From NCBI GenBank assembly GCA_949987565.1, contig OX465121.1, positions 7,439,177 to 7,503,176 on the forward strand: a stretch of DNA of 64,000 bases, given 5' to 3'. The stretch's first letter is position 1, and each line of letters opens with the position of its first letter. The stretch is from Luidia sarsii (Eukaryota > Echinodermata > Asteroidea > Paxillosida > Luidiidae). Shown piece after piece: positions 12,801 to 27,500 of the stretch. A program made the translations under genes and the position numbers. The notes beneath the pieces are model-generated. The model worked only from the letters and a program-made list of their open reading frames with translations. It ran no database searches and was not told where the DNA came from.

Positions 12801-14612
12801 CTCATTATGCTGTGCCGGGTCACATATCTTCTTTCCCTACCTACCCTTGCTTAATTGTGACCCGGCACAGCGACATGAGGAATATCCCACCAAAACACTT
12901 TTCGAGTCAACAACGACTGAAGTCAAATATCTTCTCAATTCGATAAAAAAAAAAATTAGGTTTTTTTGTATTTTCAGAAAGTTAATGTATTGGAGGATAT
13001 TATGTCCAAAGGATTTTTTCAAAGTCCGTCTCTAAATGTTGAAAAAACAAGGCTTTCGTGGAAGTGTTTGTGCACTGTTTTCATGAAAATGTAAAGTTCC
13101 TGCCTTTTTGAATGGCCGCTTTCGAAGAGTTAGAATGGCGCTGCTATATTGTGTCTGGTACCAAATGAACGCGCGAAGTCCCCTTGTACTATTTACAACA
13201 AAGTTCACACGGAAATAATTTTGATATCATTTGAAAATCTCAAAATCTCAAAAGTGGGGGGTTATTCCTCATTATGCTGTGCCGGGTCACATATCTTCTT
13301 TCCCTTCCTCCATGGTCCAACCACCCTTGCTTAATTGTGACCCGGCACAGCGACATGAGGAATATCCCACCAAAACACTTTTCAAGTCAACAACGACTGA
13401 AGTCAAATATCTATTCAATTCGATAAAAAAACCAATTTATGTTTTTTTTGTATTTTCGGAAAGTTAATGTATTGGAGGATATTATGTCCAAAGGATTTTT
13501 TCAAAATCCGTCTCTAAATGTTGAAAATACAAGGCTTTCGTGGAAGTGTTTGTGCACTGTTTTCATGAAAATGTAAAGTTCCTGCCTTTTTGAATGGCCG
13601 CTTTCGAAGAGTTAGAATGGCGCTGCTATATTGTGTCTGGTACCAAATGAACGCGCGAAGTCCCCTTGTACTATTTACAACAAAGTTCACACGGAAATAA
13701 TTTTGATATCATTTGAAAATCTCAAAATCTCAAAAGTGGGGGTTATTCCTCATTATGCTGTGCCGGGTCACATATCTTCTTTCCCTTCCTACCCTTGCTT
13801 AATTGTGACCCGGCACAGCGACATGAAAAATATCCCACCAAAACACTTTTCGAGTCAACAACGACTGAAGTCAAATATCTTCTCAATTCGATAAAAAAAA
13901 AACAATTTAGGTTTTTTTGTATTTTCAGAAAGTTAATGTATTGGAGGATATTATGTCCAAAGGATTTTTTCAAAATCCGTCTCTAAATGTTGAAAAAACA
14001 AGGCTTTCGTGGAAGTGTTTGTGCACTGTTTTCATGAAAATGTAAAGTTCCTGCATTTTTGAATGGCCGCTTTCGAAGAGTTAGAATGGCGCTGCTATAT
14101 TGTGTCTGGTACCAAATGAACGCGCGAAGGCCCCTTGTACTATTTACAACAAAGTTCACACGGAAATAATTTTGATATCATTTGAAAGCTAATGGTATAC
14201 TCTTTCACATCATTAGAAAATCTCAAAATCTCAAAAGTGGGGGTTATTCCTCATTATGCTGTGCCGGGTCACATATCTTCTTTCCCTTCCTCCATGGTCC
14301 AACCACCCTTGCTTAATTGTGACCCGGCACAGCGACATGAGGAATATCCCACCAAAACACTTTTCAAGTCAACAACGACTGAAGTCAAATATCTATTCAA
14401 TTCGATAAAAAAAACAATTTATGTTTTTTTTGTATTTTCGGAAAGTTAATGTATTGGAGGATATTATGTCCAAAGGATTTTTTCAAAATCCGTCTCTAAA
14501 TGTTGAAAATACAAGGCTTTCGTGGAAGTGTTTGTGCACTGTTTTCATGAAAATGTAAAGTTCCTGCCTTTTTGAATGGCCGCTTTCGAAGAGTTAGAAT
14601 GGCGCTGCTATA

Positions 14613-14856
14613 TTGTGTCTGGTACCAAATGAACGCGCGAAGGCCCCTTGTACTATTTACAACAAAGTTCACACGGAAATAATTTTGATATCGAATTATT
14701 CCTCATTATGCTGTGCTGGGTCACATATCTTCTTTCCCTTCCTACCCTTGCTTAATTGTGACCCGGCACAGCGACATGAGAAATATCCAACCAAAACACT
14801 TTTTGAATGGCCTTTTTGAATGGCCGCTTTCGAAGAGTTAGAATGGCGCTGCTATA
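14613..14856 (+). repeat. First 244-bp short monomer
   Basis: This is the earliest of about 18 half-length units. GATATCGAATTATTCCTC (GATATCATATTATTCCTC in most later copies) shows that the segment before the dyad is deleted. CACTTTTTGAATGGCCTTTTTGAATGGCC shows that everything from the A/T tract to the end block is deleted, leaving a 13-bp TTTTTGAATGGCC tandem duplication. A second copy of the short left junction follows at 14857, joined there to a full-length right half. Confidence 0.8.
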
Positions 14857-15764
14857 TTGTGTCTGGTACCAAATGAACGCGCGAAGGCCCCTTGTACTAT
14901 TTACAACAAAGTTCACACGGAAATAATTTTGATATCGAATTATTCCTCATTATGCTGTGCCGGGTCACATATCTTCTTTCCCTTCCTACCCTTGCTTAAT
15001 TGTGACCCGGCACAGCGACATGAAAAATATCCCACCAAAACACTGTTCGAGTCAACAACGACTGAAGTCAAATATCTTCTCAATTCGATAAAAAAAAAAA
15101 AATTTAGGTTTTTTTGTATTTTCAGAAAGTTAATGTATTGGAGGATATTATGTCCAAAGGATTTTTTCAAAATCCGTCTCTAAATGTTGAAAAAACAAGG
15201 CTTTCGTGGAAGTGTTTGTGCACTGTTTTCATGAAAATGTAAAGTTCCTGCCTTTTTGAATGGCCGCTTTCGAAGAGTTAGAATGGCGCTGCTATATTGT
15301 GTCTGGTACCAAATGAACGCGCGAAGTCCCCTTGTACTATTTACAACAAAGTTCACACGGAAATAATTTTGATATCATTTGAAATCCTCATAATCTCAAA
15401 AGTGGGGGTTATTCCTCATTATGCTGTGCCGGGTCACATATCTTCTTTCCCTTCCTACCCTTGCTTAATTGTGACCCGGCACAGCGACATGAGGAATATC
15501 CCACCAAAACACTTTTCGAGTCAACAACGACTGAAGTCAAATATCTTCTCAATTCGATAAAAAAAAACAATTTAGGTTTTTTTGTATTTTCGGAAAGTTA
15601 ATGTATTGGAGGATATTATGTCCAAAGGATTTTTTCAAAATCCGTCTCTAAATGTTGAAAAAACAAGGCTTTCGTGGAAGTGTTTGTGCACTGTTTTCAT
15701 GAAAATGTAAAGTTCCTGCCTTTTTGAATGGCCGCTTTCGAAGAGTTAGAATGGCGCTGCTATA

Positions 15765-16008
15765 TTGTGTCTGGTACCAAATGAACGCGCGAAGGCCCCT
15801 TGTACTATTTACAACAAAGTTCACACGGAAATAATTTTGATATCATATTATTCCTCATTATGCTGTGCTGGGTCACATATCTTCTTTCCCTTCCTACCCT
15901 TGCTTAATTGTGACCCGGCACAGCGACATGAGGAATATCCAACCAAAACACTTTTTGAATGGCCTTTTTGAATGGCCGCTTTCGAAGAGTTAGAATGGCG
16001 CTGCTATA
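15765..16008 (+). repeat. Typical 244-bp short monomer
   Basis: This unit retains the dyad but loses about half the monomer. Diagnostic bases are GAAGGCCCC (for GAAGTCCCC), GTGCTGGGTC (for GTGCCGGGTC) and ATATCCAACC (for ATATCCCACC). The same class starts at 14613, 16490, 18196, 18953, 20660, 22868, 26034, 28250, 29494, 32682, 38367, 40573, 41819, 58323, 58567, 61562 and 63682. The shared diagnostic bases mean a single origin followed by spread. Confidence 0.85.
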
Positions 16009-16489
16009 TTGTGTCTGGTACCAAATGAACGCGCGAAGGCCCCTTGTACTATTTACAACAAAGTTCACACGGAAATAATTTTGATATCATTTGAAAATCT
16101 CAAAATCTCAAACGTGGGGGTTATTCCTCATTATGCTGTGCCGGGTCACATATCTTCTTTCCCTTCCTCCATGGTCCAACCACCCTTGCTTAATTGTGAC
16201 CCGGCACAGCGACATGAGGAATATCCCACCAAAACACTTTTCGAGTCAACAACGACTGAAGTCAAATATCTTCTCAATTCGATAAAAAAACCCATTTATG
16301 TTTTTTTTGTATTTTCGGAAAGTTAATGTATTGGAGGATATTATGTCCAAAGGATTTTTTCAAAATCCGTCTCTAAATGTTGAAAAAACAAGGCTTTCCT
16401 GGAAGTGTTTGTGCACTGTTTTCATGAAAATGTAAAGTTCCTGCATTTTTGAATGGCCGCTTTCGAAGAGTTAGAATGGCGCTGCTATA

Positions 16490-19400
16490 TTGTGTCTGGT
16501 ACCAAATGAACGCGCGAAGGCCCCTTGTACTATTTACAACAAAGTTCACACGGAAATAATTTTGATATCATATTATTCCTCATTATGCTGTGCTGGGTCA
16601 CATATCTTCTTTCCCTTCCTACCCTTCCTTAATTGTGACCCGGCACAGCGACATGAGGAATATCCAACCAAAACACTTTTTGAATGGCCTTTTTGAATGG
16701 CCGCTTTCGAAGAGTTAGAATGTCGCTGCTATATTGTGTCTGGTACCAAATGAACGCGCGAAGTCCCCTTGAACTTTTTACAACAAAGTTCACACGGAAA
16801 TAATTTTGATATCATTTGAAAGCTAATGGTATACTCTTTCACATCATTAGAAAATCTCAAAATCTCAAAAGTGGGGGTTATTCCTCATTATGCTGTGCCG
16901 GGTCACATATCTTCTATCCCTTCCTACACTTGCTTAATTGTGACCCGGCACAGCGACATGAGGAATATCCCACCAAAACACTTTTCGAGTCAACAACGAC
17001 TGAAGTCAAATATCTTCTCAATTCGATAAAAAAAAACAATTTAGGTTTTTTTGTATTTTCAGAAAGTTAATGTATTGGAGGATATTATGTCCAAAGGATT
17101 TTTTCAAAATCCGTCTCTAAATGTTGAAAAAACAAGGCTTTCGTGGAAGTGTTTGTGCACTGTTTTCATGAAAATGTAAAGTCCCTGCCTTTTTGAATGG
17201 CCGCTTTCGAAGAGTTAGAATGGCGCTGCTATATTGTGTCTGGTACCAAATGAACGCGCGAAGTCCCCTTGTACTATTTACAACAAAGTTCACACGGAAA
17301 TAATTTTGATATCATTTGAAAATCTCAAAATCTCAAAAGTGGGGGTTATTCCTCATTATGCTGTTCCGGGTCACATATCTTCTTTCCCTTCCTCCATTGT
17401 CCAACCACCCTTGCTTAATTGTGACCCGGCACAGCGACATGAGGAATATCCCACCAAAACACTTTTCGAGTCAACAACGACTGAAGTCAAATATCTTCTC
17501 AATTCGATAAAAAAAAACAATTTAGGTTTTTTTGTATTTTCGGAAAGTTAATGTATTGGAGGATATTATGTCCAAAGGATTTTTTCAAAATCCGTCTCTA
17601 AATGTTGAAAAAACAAGGCTTTCGTGGAAGTGTTTGTGCACTGTTTTCATGAAAATGTAAAGTTCCTGCCTTTTTGAATGGCCGCTTTCGAAGAGTTAGA
17701 ATGGCGCTGCTATATTGTGTCTGGTACCAAATGAACGCGCGAAGTCCCCTTGTATTATTTACAACAAAGTTCACACGGAAATAATTTTGATATCATTTGA
17801 AATCCTCAAAATCTCAAAAGTGGGGGTTATTCCTCATTATGCTGTGCCGAGTCACATATCTTCTTTCCCTTCCTCCATGGTCCAACCACCCTTGCTTAAT
17901 TGTGACCCGGCACAGCGACATGAGGAATATCCCACCAAAACACTTTTCGAGTCAACAACGACTGAAGTCAAATATCTTCTCAATTCGATAAAAAAACCAA
18001 TTTATGTTTTTTTTGTATTTTCGGAAAGTTAATGTATTGGAGGATATTATGTCCAAAGGATTTTTTCAAAATCCGTCTCTAAATGTTCAAAAAACAAGGC
18101 TTTCGTGGAAGTGTTTGTGCACTGTTTTCATAAAAATGTAAAGTTCCTGCATTTTTGAATGGCCGCTTTCGAAGAGTTAGAATGGCGCTGCTATATTGTG
18201 TCTGGTACCAAATGAACTCGCGAAGGCCCCTTGTTCTATTTACAACAAAGTTCACACGGAAATAATTTTGATATCATATTATTCCTCATTATGCTGTGCT
18301 GGGTCACATATCTTCTTTCCCTTCCTACCCTTGCTTAATTGTGACCCGGCACAGCGACATGAGGAATATCCAACCAAAACACTTTTTGAATGGCCTTTTT
18401 GAATGGCCGCTTTCGAAGAGTTAGAATGGCGCTGCTATATTGTGTCTGGTACCAAATGAACGCGCGAAGTCCCCTTGTACTAATTACAACAAAGTTCACA
18501 CGGAAATAATTTTGATATCATTTGAAAGCTAATGGTATACTCTTTCACATCATTAGAAAATCTCAAAATCTCAAAAGTGGGGGTTATTCCTCATTATGCT
18601 GTGCCGGGTCACATATCTTCTTTCCCTTCCTCCATGGTCCAACCACCCTTGCTTAATTGTGACCCGGCACAGCGACATGAGGAATATCCCACCAAAACAC
18701 TTTTCGAGTCAACAACGACTGAAGTCAAATGTCTATTCAATTCGATAAAAAAACCAATTTATGTTTTTTTTGTATTTTCGGAAAGTTAATGTATTGGAGG
18801 ATATTATGTCCAAAGGATTTTTTCAAAATCCGTCTCTAAATGTTGAAAATACAAGGCTTTCGTGGAAGTGTTTGTGCACTGTTTTCATGAAAATGTAAAG
18901 TTCCTGCCTTTTTGAATGGCCGCTTTCGAAGAGTTAGAATGGCGCTGCTATATTGTGTCTGGTACCAAATGAACGCGCGAAGGCCCCTTGTACTATTTAC
19001 AACAAAGTTCACACTGAAATAATTTTGATATCATATTATTCCTCATTATGCTGTGCTGGGTCACATATCTTCTTTCCCTTCCTACCCTTGCTTAATTGTG
19101 ACCCGGCACAGCGACATGAGGAATATCCAACCAAAACACTTTTTGAATGGCCTTTTTGAATGGCCGCTTTCGAAGAGTTAGAATGGCGCTGCTATATTGT
19201 GTCTGGTACCAAATGAACGCGCGAAGTCCCCTTGTACTATTTACAACAAAGTTCACACGGGAATAATTTTGATATCATTTGAAAGCTAATGGTATACTCT
19301 TTCACATCATTAGAAAATCTCAAAATCTCAAAAGTGGGGGTTATTCCTCATTATGCTGTGCCGGGTCACATATCTTCTATCCCTTCCTACACTTGCTTAA

Positions 19401-20903
19401 TTGTGACCCGGCACAGCGACATGAGGAATATCCCACCAGAACACTTTTCGAGTCAACAACGACTGAAGTCAAATATCTTCTCAATTCGATAAAAAAGAAC
19501 AATTTAGGTTTTTTTGTATTTTCAGAAAGTTAATGTATTGGAGGATATTATGTCCAAAGGATTTTTTCAAAATCCGTCTCTAAATGTTGAAAAAACAAGG
19601 CTTTCGTGGAAGTGTTTGTGCACTGTTTTCATGAAAATGTAAAGTTCCTGCCTTTTTGAATGGCCGCTTTCGAAGAGTTAGAATGGCGCTGCTATATTGT
19701 GTCTGGTACCAAATGAACGCGCGAAGTCCCCTTGTACTATTTACAACAAAGTTCACACGGAAATAATTTTGATATCATTTGAAAATCTCAAAATCTCAAA
19801 AGTGGGGGTTATTCCTCATTATGCTGTTCCGGGTCACATATCTTCTTTCCCTTCCTCCATTGTCCAACCACCCTTGCTTAATTGTGACCCGGCACAGCGA
19901 CATGAGGAATATCCCACCAAAACACTTTTCGAGTCAACAACGACTGAAGTCAAATATCTTCTCAATTCGATAAAAAAAAACAATTTAGGTTTTTTTGTAT
20001 TTTCGGAAAGTTAATGTATTGGAGGATATTATGTCCAAAGGATTTTTTCAAAATCCGTCTCTAAATGTTGAAAAAAACAAGGCTTTCGTGGAAGTGTTTG
20101 TGCACTGTTTTCATGAAAATGTAAAGTTCCTGCCTTTTTGAATGGCCGCTTTCGAAGAGTTAGAATGGCGCTGCTATATTGTGTCTGGTACCAAATGAAC
20201 GCGCGAAGTCCCCTTGTACTATTTACAACAAAGTTCACACGGAAATAATTTTGATATCATTTGAAATCCTCAAAATCTCAAAAGTGGGGGTTATTCCTCA
20301 TTATGCTGTGCCGAGTCACATATCTTCTTTCCCTTCCTCCATGGTCCAACCACCCTTGCTTAATTGTGACCCGGCACAGCGACATGAGGAATATCCCACC
20401 AAAACACTTTTCGAGTCAACAACGACTGAAGTCAAATATCTTCTCAATTCGATAAAAAAACCAATTTATGTTTTTTTTGTATTTTCGGAAAGTTAATGTA
20501 TTGGAGGATATTATGTCCAAAGGATTTTTTCAAAATCCGTCTCTAAATGTTCAAAAAACAAGGCTTTCGTGGAAGTGTTTGTGCACTGTTTTCATGAAAA
20601 TGTAAAGTTCCTGCATTTTTGAATGGCCGCTTTCGAAGAGTTAGAATGGCGCTGCTATATTGTGTCTGGTACCAAATGAACTCGCGAAGGCCCCTTGTTC
20701 TATTTACAACAAAGTTCACACGGAAATAATTTTGATATCATATTATTCCTCATTATGCTGTGCTGGGTCACATATCTTCTTTCCCTTCCTACCCTTGCTT
20801 AATTGTGACCCGGCACAGCGACATGAGGAATATCCAACCAAAACACTTTTTGAATGGCCTTTTTGAATGGCCGCTTTCGAAGAGTTAGAATGGCGCTGCT
20901 ATA
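16490..20903 (+). repeat. Higher-order repeat of ~2.46 kb, two copies
   Basis: Units starting at 16490, 16734, 17234, 17715 and 18196 reappear at 18953, 19197, 19697, 20179 and 20660, an offset of 2463-2464 bp. Shared private variants include CTTCTATCCC with CCTACACTTG, GCTGTTCCGGG with CCTCCATTGTCC, GTGCCGAGTC, AATGTTCAAAAAAC and AACTCGCGAAGGCCCC with TTGTTC. The 513-bp unit at 18440-18952 occurs only in the first copy before the block repeats. Confidence 0.85.
18440..18952 (+). repeat. Example 513-bp monomer (32-bp segment and long loop)
   Basis: This unit has both the 32-bp GCTAATGG...ATTAGAAA segment and the CCATGGTCCAACC loop part, so it is the longest regular class (481 + 32). It may represent the ancestral full-length monomer from which the 500- and 481-bp classes arose by deletion. 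A related unit lies at 26278-26790. The unit at 1094-1612 is 519 bp because of a further small GTATAT insertion near 1308. Confidence 0.75.
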
Positions 20904-22367
20904 TTGTGTCTGGTACCAAATGAACGCGCGAAGTCCCCTTGTACTATTTACAACAAAGTTCACACGGAAATAATTTTGATATTATTTGAAATCCTCATAA
21001 TCTCAAAAGTGGGGGTTATTCCTCATTATGCTGTGCCGGGTCACATATCTTCTTTCCCTTCCTCCATGGTCCAACCACCCTTGCTTAATTGTGACCCGGC
21101 ACAGCGACATGAGGAATATCCCACCAAAACACTTTTCGAGTCAACAACGACTGAAGTCAAATATCTTCTCAATTCGATAAAAAAAACAATTTATGTTTTT
21201 TTTGTATTTTCGGAAAGTTAATGTATTGGAGGATATTATGTCCAAAGGATTTTTTCAAAATCCGTCTCTAAATGTTGAAAAAACAAGGCTTTCGTGGAAG
21301 TGTTTGTGCACTGTTTTCATGAAAATGTAAAGTTCCTGCCTTTTTGAATGGCCGCTTTCGAAGAGTTAGAATGGCGCTGCTATATTGTGTTTGGTACCAA
21401 ATGAACGCGCGAAGGCCCCTTGTACTATTTACAACAAAGTTCACACGGAAATAATTTTGATATCATTTGAAAGCTAATGGTATACTCTTTCACATCATTA
21501 GAAAATCTCAAAATCTCAAAAGTGGGGGTTATTCCTCATTATGCTGTGCCGGGTCACATATCTTCTTTCCCTTCCTACCCTTGCTTAATTGTGACCCGGC
21601 ACAGCGACATGAGGAATATCCCACCAAAACACTTTTCGAGTCAACAACGACTGAAGTCAAATATCTTCTCAATTCGATAAAAAAAAACAATTTAAGGTTT
21701 TTTTGTATTTTCGGAAAGTTAATGTATTGGAGGATATTATGTCCAAAGGATTTTTTCAAAATCCGTCTCTAAATGTTGAAAAAACAAGGCTTTCGTGGAA
21801 GTGTTTGTGCACTGTTTTCATGAAAATGTAAAGTTCCTGCCTTTTTGAATGGCCGCTTTCGAAGAGTTAGAATGGCGCTGCTATATTGTGTCTGGTACCA
21901 AATGAACGCGCGAAGTCCCCTTGTACTATTTACAACAAAGTTCACATGGAAATAATTTTGATATCATTTGAAATCCTCAAAATCTCAAAAGTGGGGGTTA
22001 TTCCTCATTATGCTGTGCCGGGTCACATATCTTCTTTCCCTTCCTCCATGGTCCAACCACCCTTGCTTAATTGTGACCCGGCACAGCGACATGAGGAATA
22101 TCCCACCAAAACACTTTTCGAGTCAACAACGACTGAAGTCAAATATCTTCTCAATTCGATAAAAAAAACCAATTTATGTTTTTTTTGTATTTTCGGAAAG
22201 TTAATGTATTGGAGGATATTATGTCCAAAGGATTTTTTCAAAATCCGTCTCTAAATGTTGAAAATACAAGGCTTTCGTGGAAGTGTTTGTGCACTGTTTT
22301 CATGAAAATGTAAAGTTCCTGCCTTTTTGAATGGCCGCTTTCGAAGAGTTAGAATGGCGCTGCTATA

Positions 22368-24593
22368 TTGTGTCTGGTACCAAATGAACGCGCGAAGTCC
22401 CCTTGAACTATTTACAACAAAGTTCACACGGAAATAATTTTGATATCATTTGAAAGCTAATGGTATACTCTTTCACATCATTAGAAAATCTCAAAATCTC
22501 AAAAGTGGGGGTTATTCCTCATTATGCTGTGCCGGGTCACATATCTTCTTTCCCTTCCTACCCTTGCTTAATTGTGACCCGGCACAGCGACATGAGGAAT
22601 ATCCCACCAAAACACTTTTCGAGTCAACAACGACTGAAGTCAAATATCTTCTCAATTCGATAAAAAAAAACAATTTAGGTTTTTTTGTATTTTCGGAAAG
22701 TTAATGTATTGGAGGATATTATGTCCAAAGGATTTTTTCAAAATCCGTCTCTAAATGTTGAAAAAACAAGGCTTTCGTGGAAGTGTTTGTGCACTGTTTT
22801 CATGAAAATGTAAAGTTCCTGCCTTTTTGAATGGCCGCTTTCGAAGAGTTAGAATGGCGCTGCTATATTGTGTCTGGTACCAAATGAACGCGCGAAGGCC
22901 CCTTGTACTATTTACAACAAAGTTCACACGGAAATAATTTTGATATCATATTATTCCTCATTATGCTGTGCTGGGTCACATATCTTCTTTCCCTTCCTAC
23001 CCTTGCTTAATTGTGACCCGGCACAGCGACATGAGGAATATCCAACCAAAACACTTTTTGAATGGCCTTTTTGAATGGCCGCTTTCGAAGAGTTAGAATG
23101 GCGCTGCTATATTGTGTCTGGTACCAAATGCACGCGCGAAGTCCCCTTGAACTATTTACAACAAAGTTCACACGGAAATAATTTTGATATCATTTGAAAG
23201 CTAATGGTATACTCTTTCACATCATTAGAAAATCTCAAAATCTCAAAAGTGGGGGTTATTCCTCATTATGCTGTGCCGGGTCACATATCTTCTTTCCCTT
23301 CCTACCCTTGCCTTATTGTGACCCGGCACAGCGACATGAGGAATATCCCACCAAAACACTTTTCGAGTCAAGAACGACTGAAGTCAAATATCTTCTCAAT
23401 TCGATAAAAAAAAACAATTTAAGGTTTTTTTGTATTTTCGGAAAGTTAATGTATTGGAGGATATTATGTCCAAAGGATTTATTCAAAATCCGTCTCTAAA
23501 TGTTGAAAAAACAAGGCTTTCGTGGAAGTGTTTGTGCACTGTTTTCATGAAAATGTAAAGTTCCTGCCTTTTTGAATGGCCGCTTTCGAAGAGTTAGAAT
23601 GGCGCTGCTATATTGTGTCTGGTACCAAATGAACGCGCGAAGTCCCCTTGTACTATTTACAACAAAGTTCACACGGAAATAATTTTGATATCATTTGAAA
23701 TCCTCAAAATCTCAAAAGTGGGGGTTATTCCTCATTATGCTGTGCCGGGTCACATATCTTCTTTCCCTTCCTCCATGGTCCAACCACCCTTGCTTAATTG
23801 TGACCCGGCACAGCGACATGAGGAATATCCCACCAAAACACTTTTCGAGTCAACAACGACTGAAGTCAAATGTCTATTCAATTCGATAAAAAAAACAATT
23901 TATGTTTTTTTTGTATTTTCGGAAAGTTAATGTATTGGAGGATATTATGTCCAAAGGATTTTTTCAAAATCCGTCTCTAAATGTTGAAAATACAAGGCTT
24001 TCGTGGAAGTGTTTGTGCACTGTTTTCATGAAAATGTAAAGTTCCTGCCTTTTTGAATGGCCGCTTTCGAAGAGTTAGAATGGCGCTGCTATATTGTGTC
24101 TGGTACCAAATGAACGCGCGAAGTCCCCTTGAACTATTTACAACAAAGTTCACACGGAAATAATTTTGATATCATTTGAAAGCTAATGGTATACTCTTTC
24201 ACATCATTAGAAAATCTCAAAATCTCAAAAGTGGGGGTTATTCCTCATTATGCTGTGCCGGGTCACATATCTTCTTTCCCTTCCTACCCTTGCTTAATTG
24301 TGACCCGGCACAGCGACATGAGGAATATCCCACCAAAACACTTTTCGAGTCAACAACGACTGAAGTCAAATATCTTCTCAATTCGATAAAAAAAAACAAT
24401 TTAGGTTTTTTTGTATTTTCGGAAAGTTAATGTATTGGAGGATATTATGTCCAAAGGATTTTTTCAAAATCCGTCTCTAAATGTTGAAAAAACAAGGCTT
24501 TCGTGGAAGTGTTTGTGCACTGTTTTCATGAAAATGTAAAGTTCCTGCCTTTTTGAATGGCCGCTTTCGAAGAGTTAGAATGGCGCTGCTATA
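22368..24593 (+). repeat. Distant duplication, copy 1 (partner 41319-43544)
   Basis: Anchors 22368, 22868, 23112, 23613 and 24094 recur at 41319, 41819, 42063, 42564 and 43045, an offset of exactly 18951 bp. Shared private changes include ACCAAATGCACGCGCG, TTGCCTTATTGTGACC, GAGTCAAGAACGAC and GGATTTATTCAAAATC. This is a segmental duplication inside the array larger than the local higher-order repeats. Confidence 0.85.
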
Positions 24594-27500
24594 TTGTGTC
24601 TGGTACCAAATGAACGCGCGAAGTCCCCTTGTACTATTTACAACAAAGTTCACACGGAAATAATTTTGATATCATTTGAAATCCTCAAAATCTCAAAAGT
24701 GGGGGTTATTCCTCATTATGCTGTGCCGGGTCACATATCTTCTTTCCCTTCCTCCATGGTCCAACCACCCTTGCTTAATTGTGACCCGGCACAGCGACAT
24801 GAGGAATATCCTACCAAAACACTTTTCGAGTCAACGACTGAAGTCAAATATCTTCTCAATTCGATAAAAAAAAACAATTTAGGTTTTTTTGTATTTTCGG
24901 AAAGTTAATGTATTGGAGGATATTATGTCCAAAGGATTTTTTCAAAATCCGTCTCTAAATGTTGAAAAAACAAGGCTTTCGTGGAAGTGTTTGTGCACTG
25001 TTTTCATGAAAATGTAAAGTTCCTGCCTTTTTGAATGGCCGCTTTCGAAGAGTTAGAATGGCGCTGCTATATTGTGTCTGGTACCAAATGAACGCGCGAA
25101 GTCCCCTTGTACTTTTTACAACAAAGTTCACACGGAAATAATTTTGATATCATTTGAAATCCTCAAAATCTCAAAAGTGGGGGTTATTCCTCATTATGCT
25201 GTGCCGGGTCACATATCTTCTTTCCCTTCCTCCATGGTCCAACCACCCTTGCTTAATTGTGACCCGGCACAGCGACATGAGGAATATCCCACCAAAACAC
25301 TTTTCGAGTCAACAACGACTGAAGTCAAATGTCTATTCAATTCGATAAAAAAAACAATTTATGTTTTTTTTGTATTTTCGGAAAGTTAATGTATTGGAGG
25401 ATATTATGTCCAAAGGATTTTTTCAAAATCCGTCTCTAAATGTTGAAAATACAAGGCTTTCGTGGAAGTGTTTGTGCACTGTTTTCATGAAAATGTAAAG
25501 TTCCTGCCTTTTTGAATGGCCGCTTTCGAAGAGTTAGAATGGCGCTGCTATATTGTGTCTGGTACCAAATGAACGCGCGAAGTCCCCTTGTACTATTTAC
25601 AACAAAGTTCACACGGAAATAATTTTGATATCATTTGAAATCCTCAAAATCTCAAAAGTGGGGGTTATTCCTCATTATGCTGTGCCGGGTCACATATCTT
25701 CTTTCCCTTCCTCCATGGTCCAACCACCCTTGCTTAATTGTGACCCGGCAGAGCGACATGAGGAATATCCCACCAAAACACTTTTCGAGTCAACAACGAC
25801 TGAAGTCAAATATCTTCTCAATTCGATAAAAAAACCAATTTATGTTTTTTTTGTATTTTCGGAAAGTTAATGTATTGGAGGATATTATGTCCAAAGGATT
25901 TTTTCAAAATCCGTCTCTAAATGTTGAAAAAACAAGGCTTTCGTGGAAGTGTTTGTGCACTGTTTTCATGAAAATGTAAAGTTCCTGCATTTTTGAATGG
26001 CCGCTTTCGAAGAGTTAGAATGGCGCTGCTATATTGTGTCTGGTACCAAATGAACTCGCGAAGGCCCCTTGTTCTATTTACAACAAAGTTCACACGGAAA
26101 TAATTTTGATATCATATTATTCCTCATTATGGTGTGCTGGGTCACATATCTTCTTTCCCTTCCTACCCTTGCTTAATTGTGACCCGGCACAGCGACATGA
26201 GGAATATCCAACCAAAACACTTTTTGAATGGCCTTTTTGAATGGCCGCTTTCGAAGAGTTAGAATGGCGCTGCTATATTGTGTCTGGTACCAAATGAACG
26301 CGCGAAGTCCCCTTGTACTAATTACAACAAAGTTCACACGGAAATAATTTTGATATCATTTGAAAGCTAATGGTATACTCTTTCACATCATTAGAAAATC
26401 TCAAAATCTCAAAAGTGGGGGTTATTCCTCATTATGCTGTGCCGGGTCACATATCTTCTTTCCCTTCCTCCATGGTCCAACCACCCTTGCTTAATTGTGA
26501 CCCGGCACAGCGACATGAGGAATATCCCACCAAAACACTTTTCGAGTCAACAACGACTGAAGTCAAATATCTTCTCAATTCGATAAAAAAACCAATTTAT
26601 GTTTTTTTTGTATTTTCGGAAAGTTAATGTATTGGAGGATATTATGTCCAAAGGATTTTTTCAAAATCCGTCTCTAAATGTTGAAAATACAAGGCTTTCG
26701 TGGAAGTGTTTGTGCACTGTTTTCATGAAAATGTAAAGTTCCTGCCTTTTTGAATGGCCGCTTTCGAAGAGTTAGAATGGCGCTGCTATATTGTGTCTGG
26801 TACCAAATGAACGCGCGAAGTCCCCTTGAACTATTTACAACAAAGTTCACACGGAAATAATTTTGATATCATTTGAAAGCTAATGGTATACTCTTTCACA
26901 TCATTAGAAAATCTCAAAATCTCAAAAGTGGGGGTTATTCCTCATTATGCTGTGCCGGGTCACATATCTTCTTTCCCTTCCTACCCTTGCTTAATTGTGA
27001 CCCGGCACAGCGACATGAGGAATATCCCACCAAAACACTTTTCGAGTCAACAACGACTGAAGTCAAATATCTTCTCAATTCGATAAAAAAAAACAATTTA
27101 GGTTTTTTTGTATTTTCGGAAAGTTAATGTATTGGAGGATATTATGTCCAAAGGATTTTTTCAAAATCCGTCTCTAAATGTTGAAAAAACAAGGCTTTCG
27201 TGGAAGTGTTTGTGCACTGTTTTCATGAAAATGTAAAGTTCCTGCCTTTTTGAATGGCCGCTTTCGAAGAGTTAGAATGGCGCTGCTATATTGTGTCTGG
27301 TACCAAATGAACGCGCGAAGTCCCCTTGTACTATTTACAACAAAGTTCACACGGAAATAATTTTGATATCATTTGAAATCCTCAAAATCTCAAAAGTGGG
27401 GGTTATTCCTCATTATGCTGTGCCGGGTCACATATCTTCTTTCCCTTCCTCCATGGTCCAACCACCCTTGCTTAATTGTGACCCGGCACAGCGACATGAG

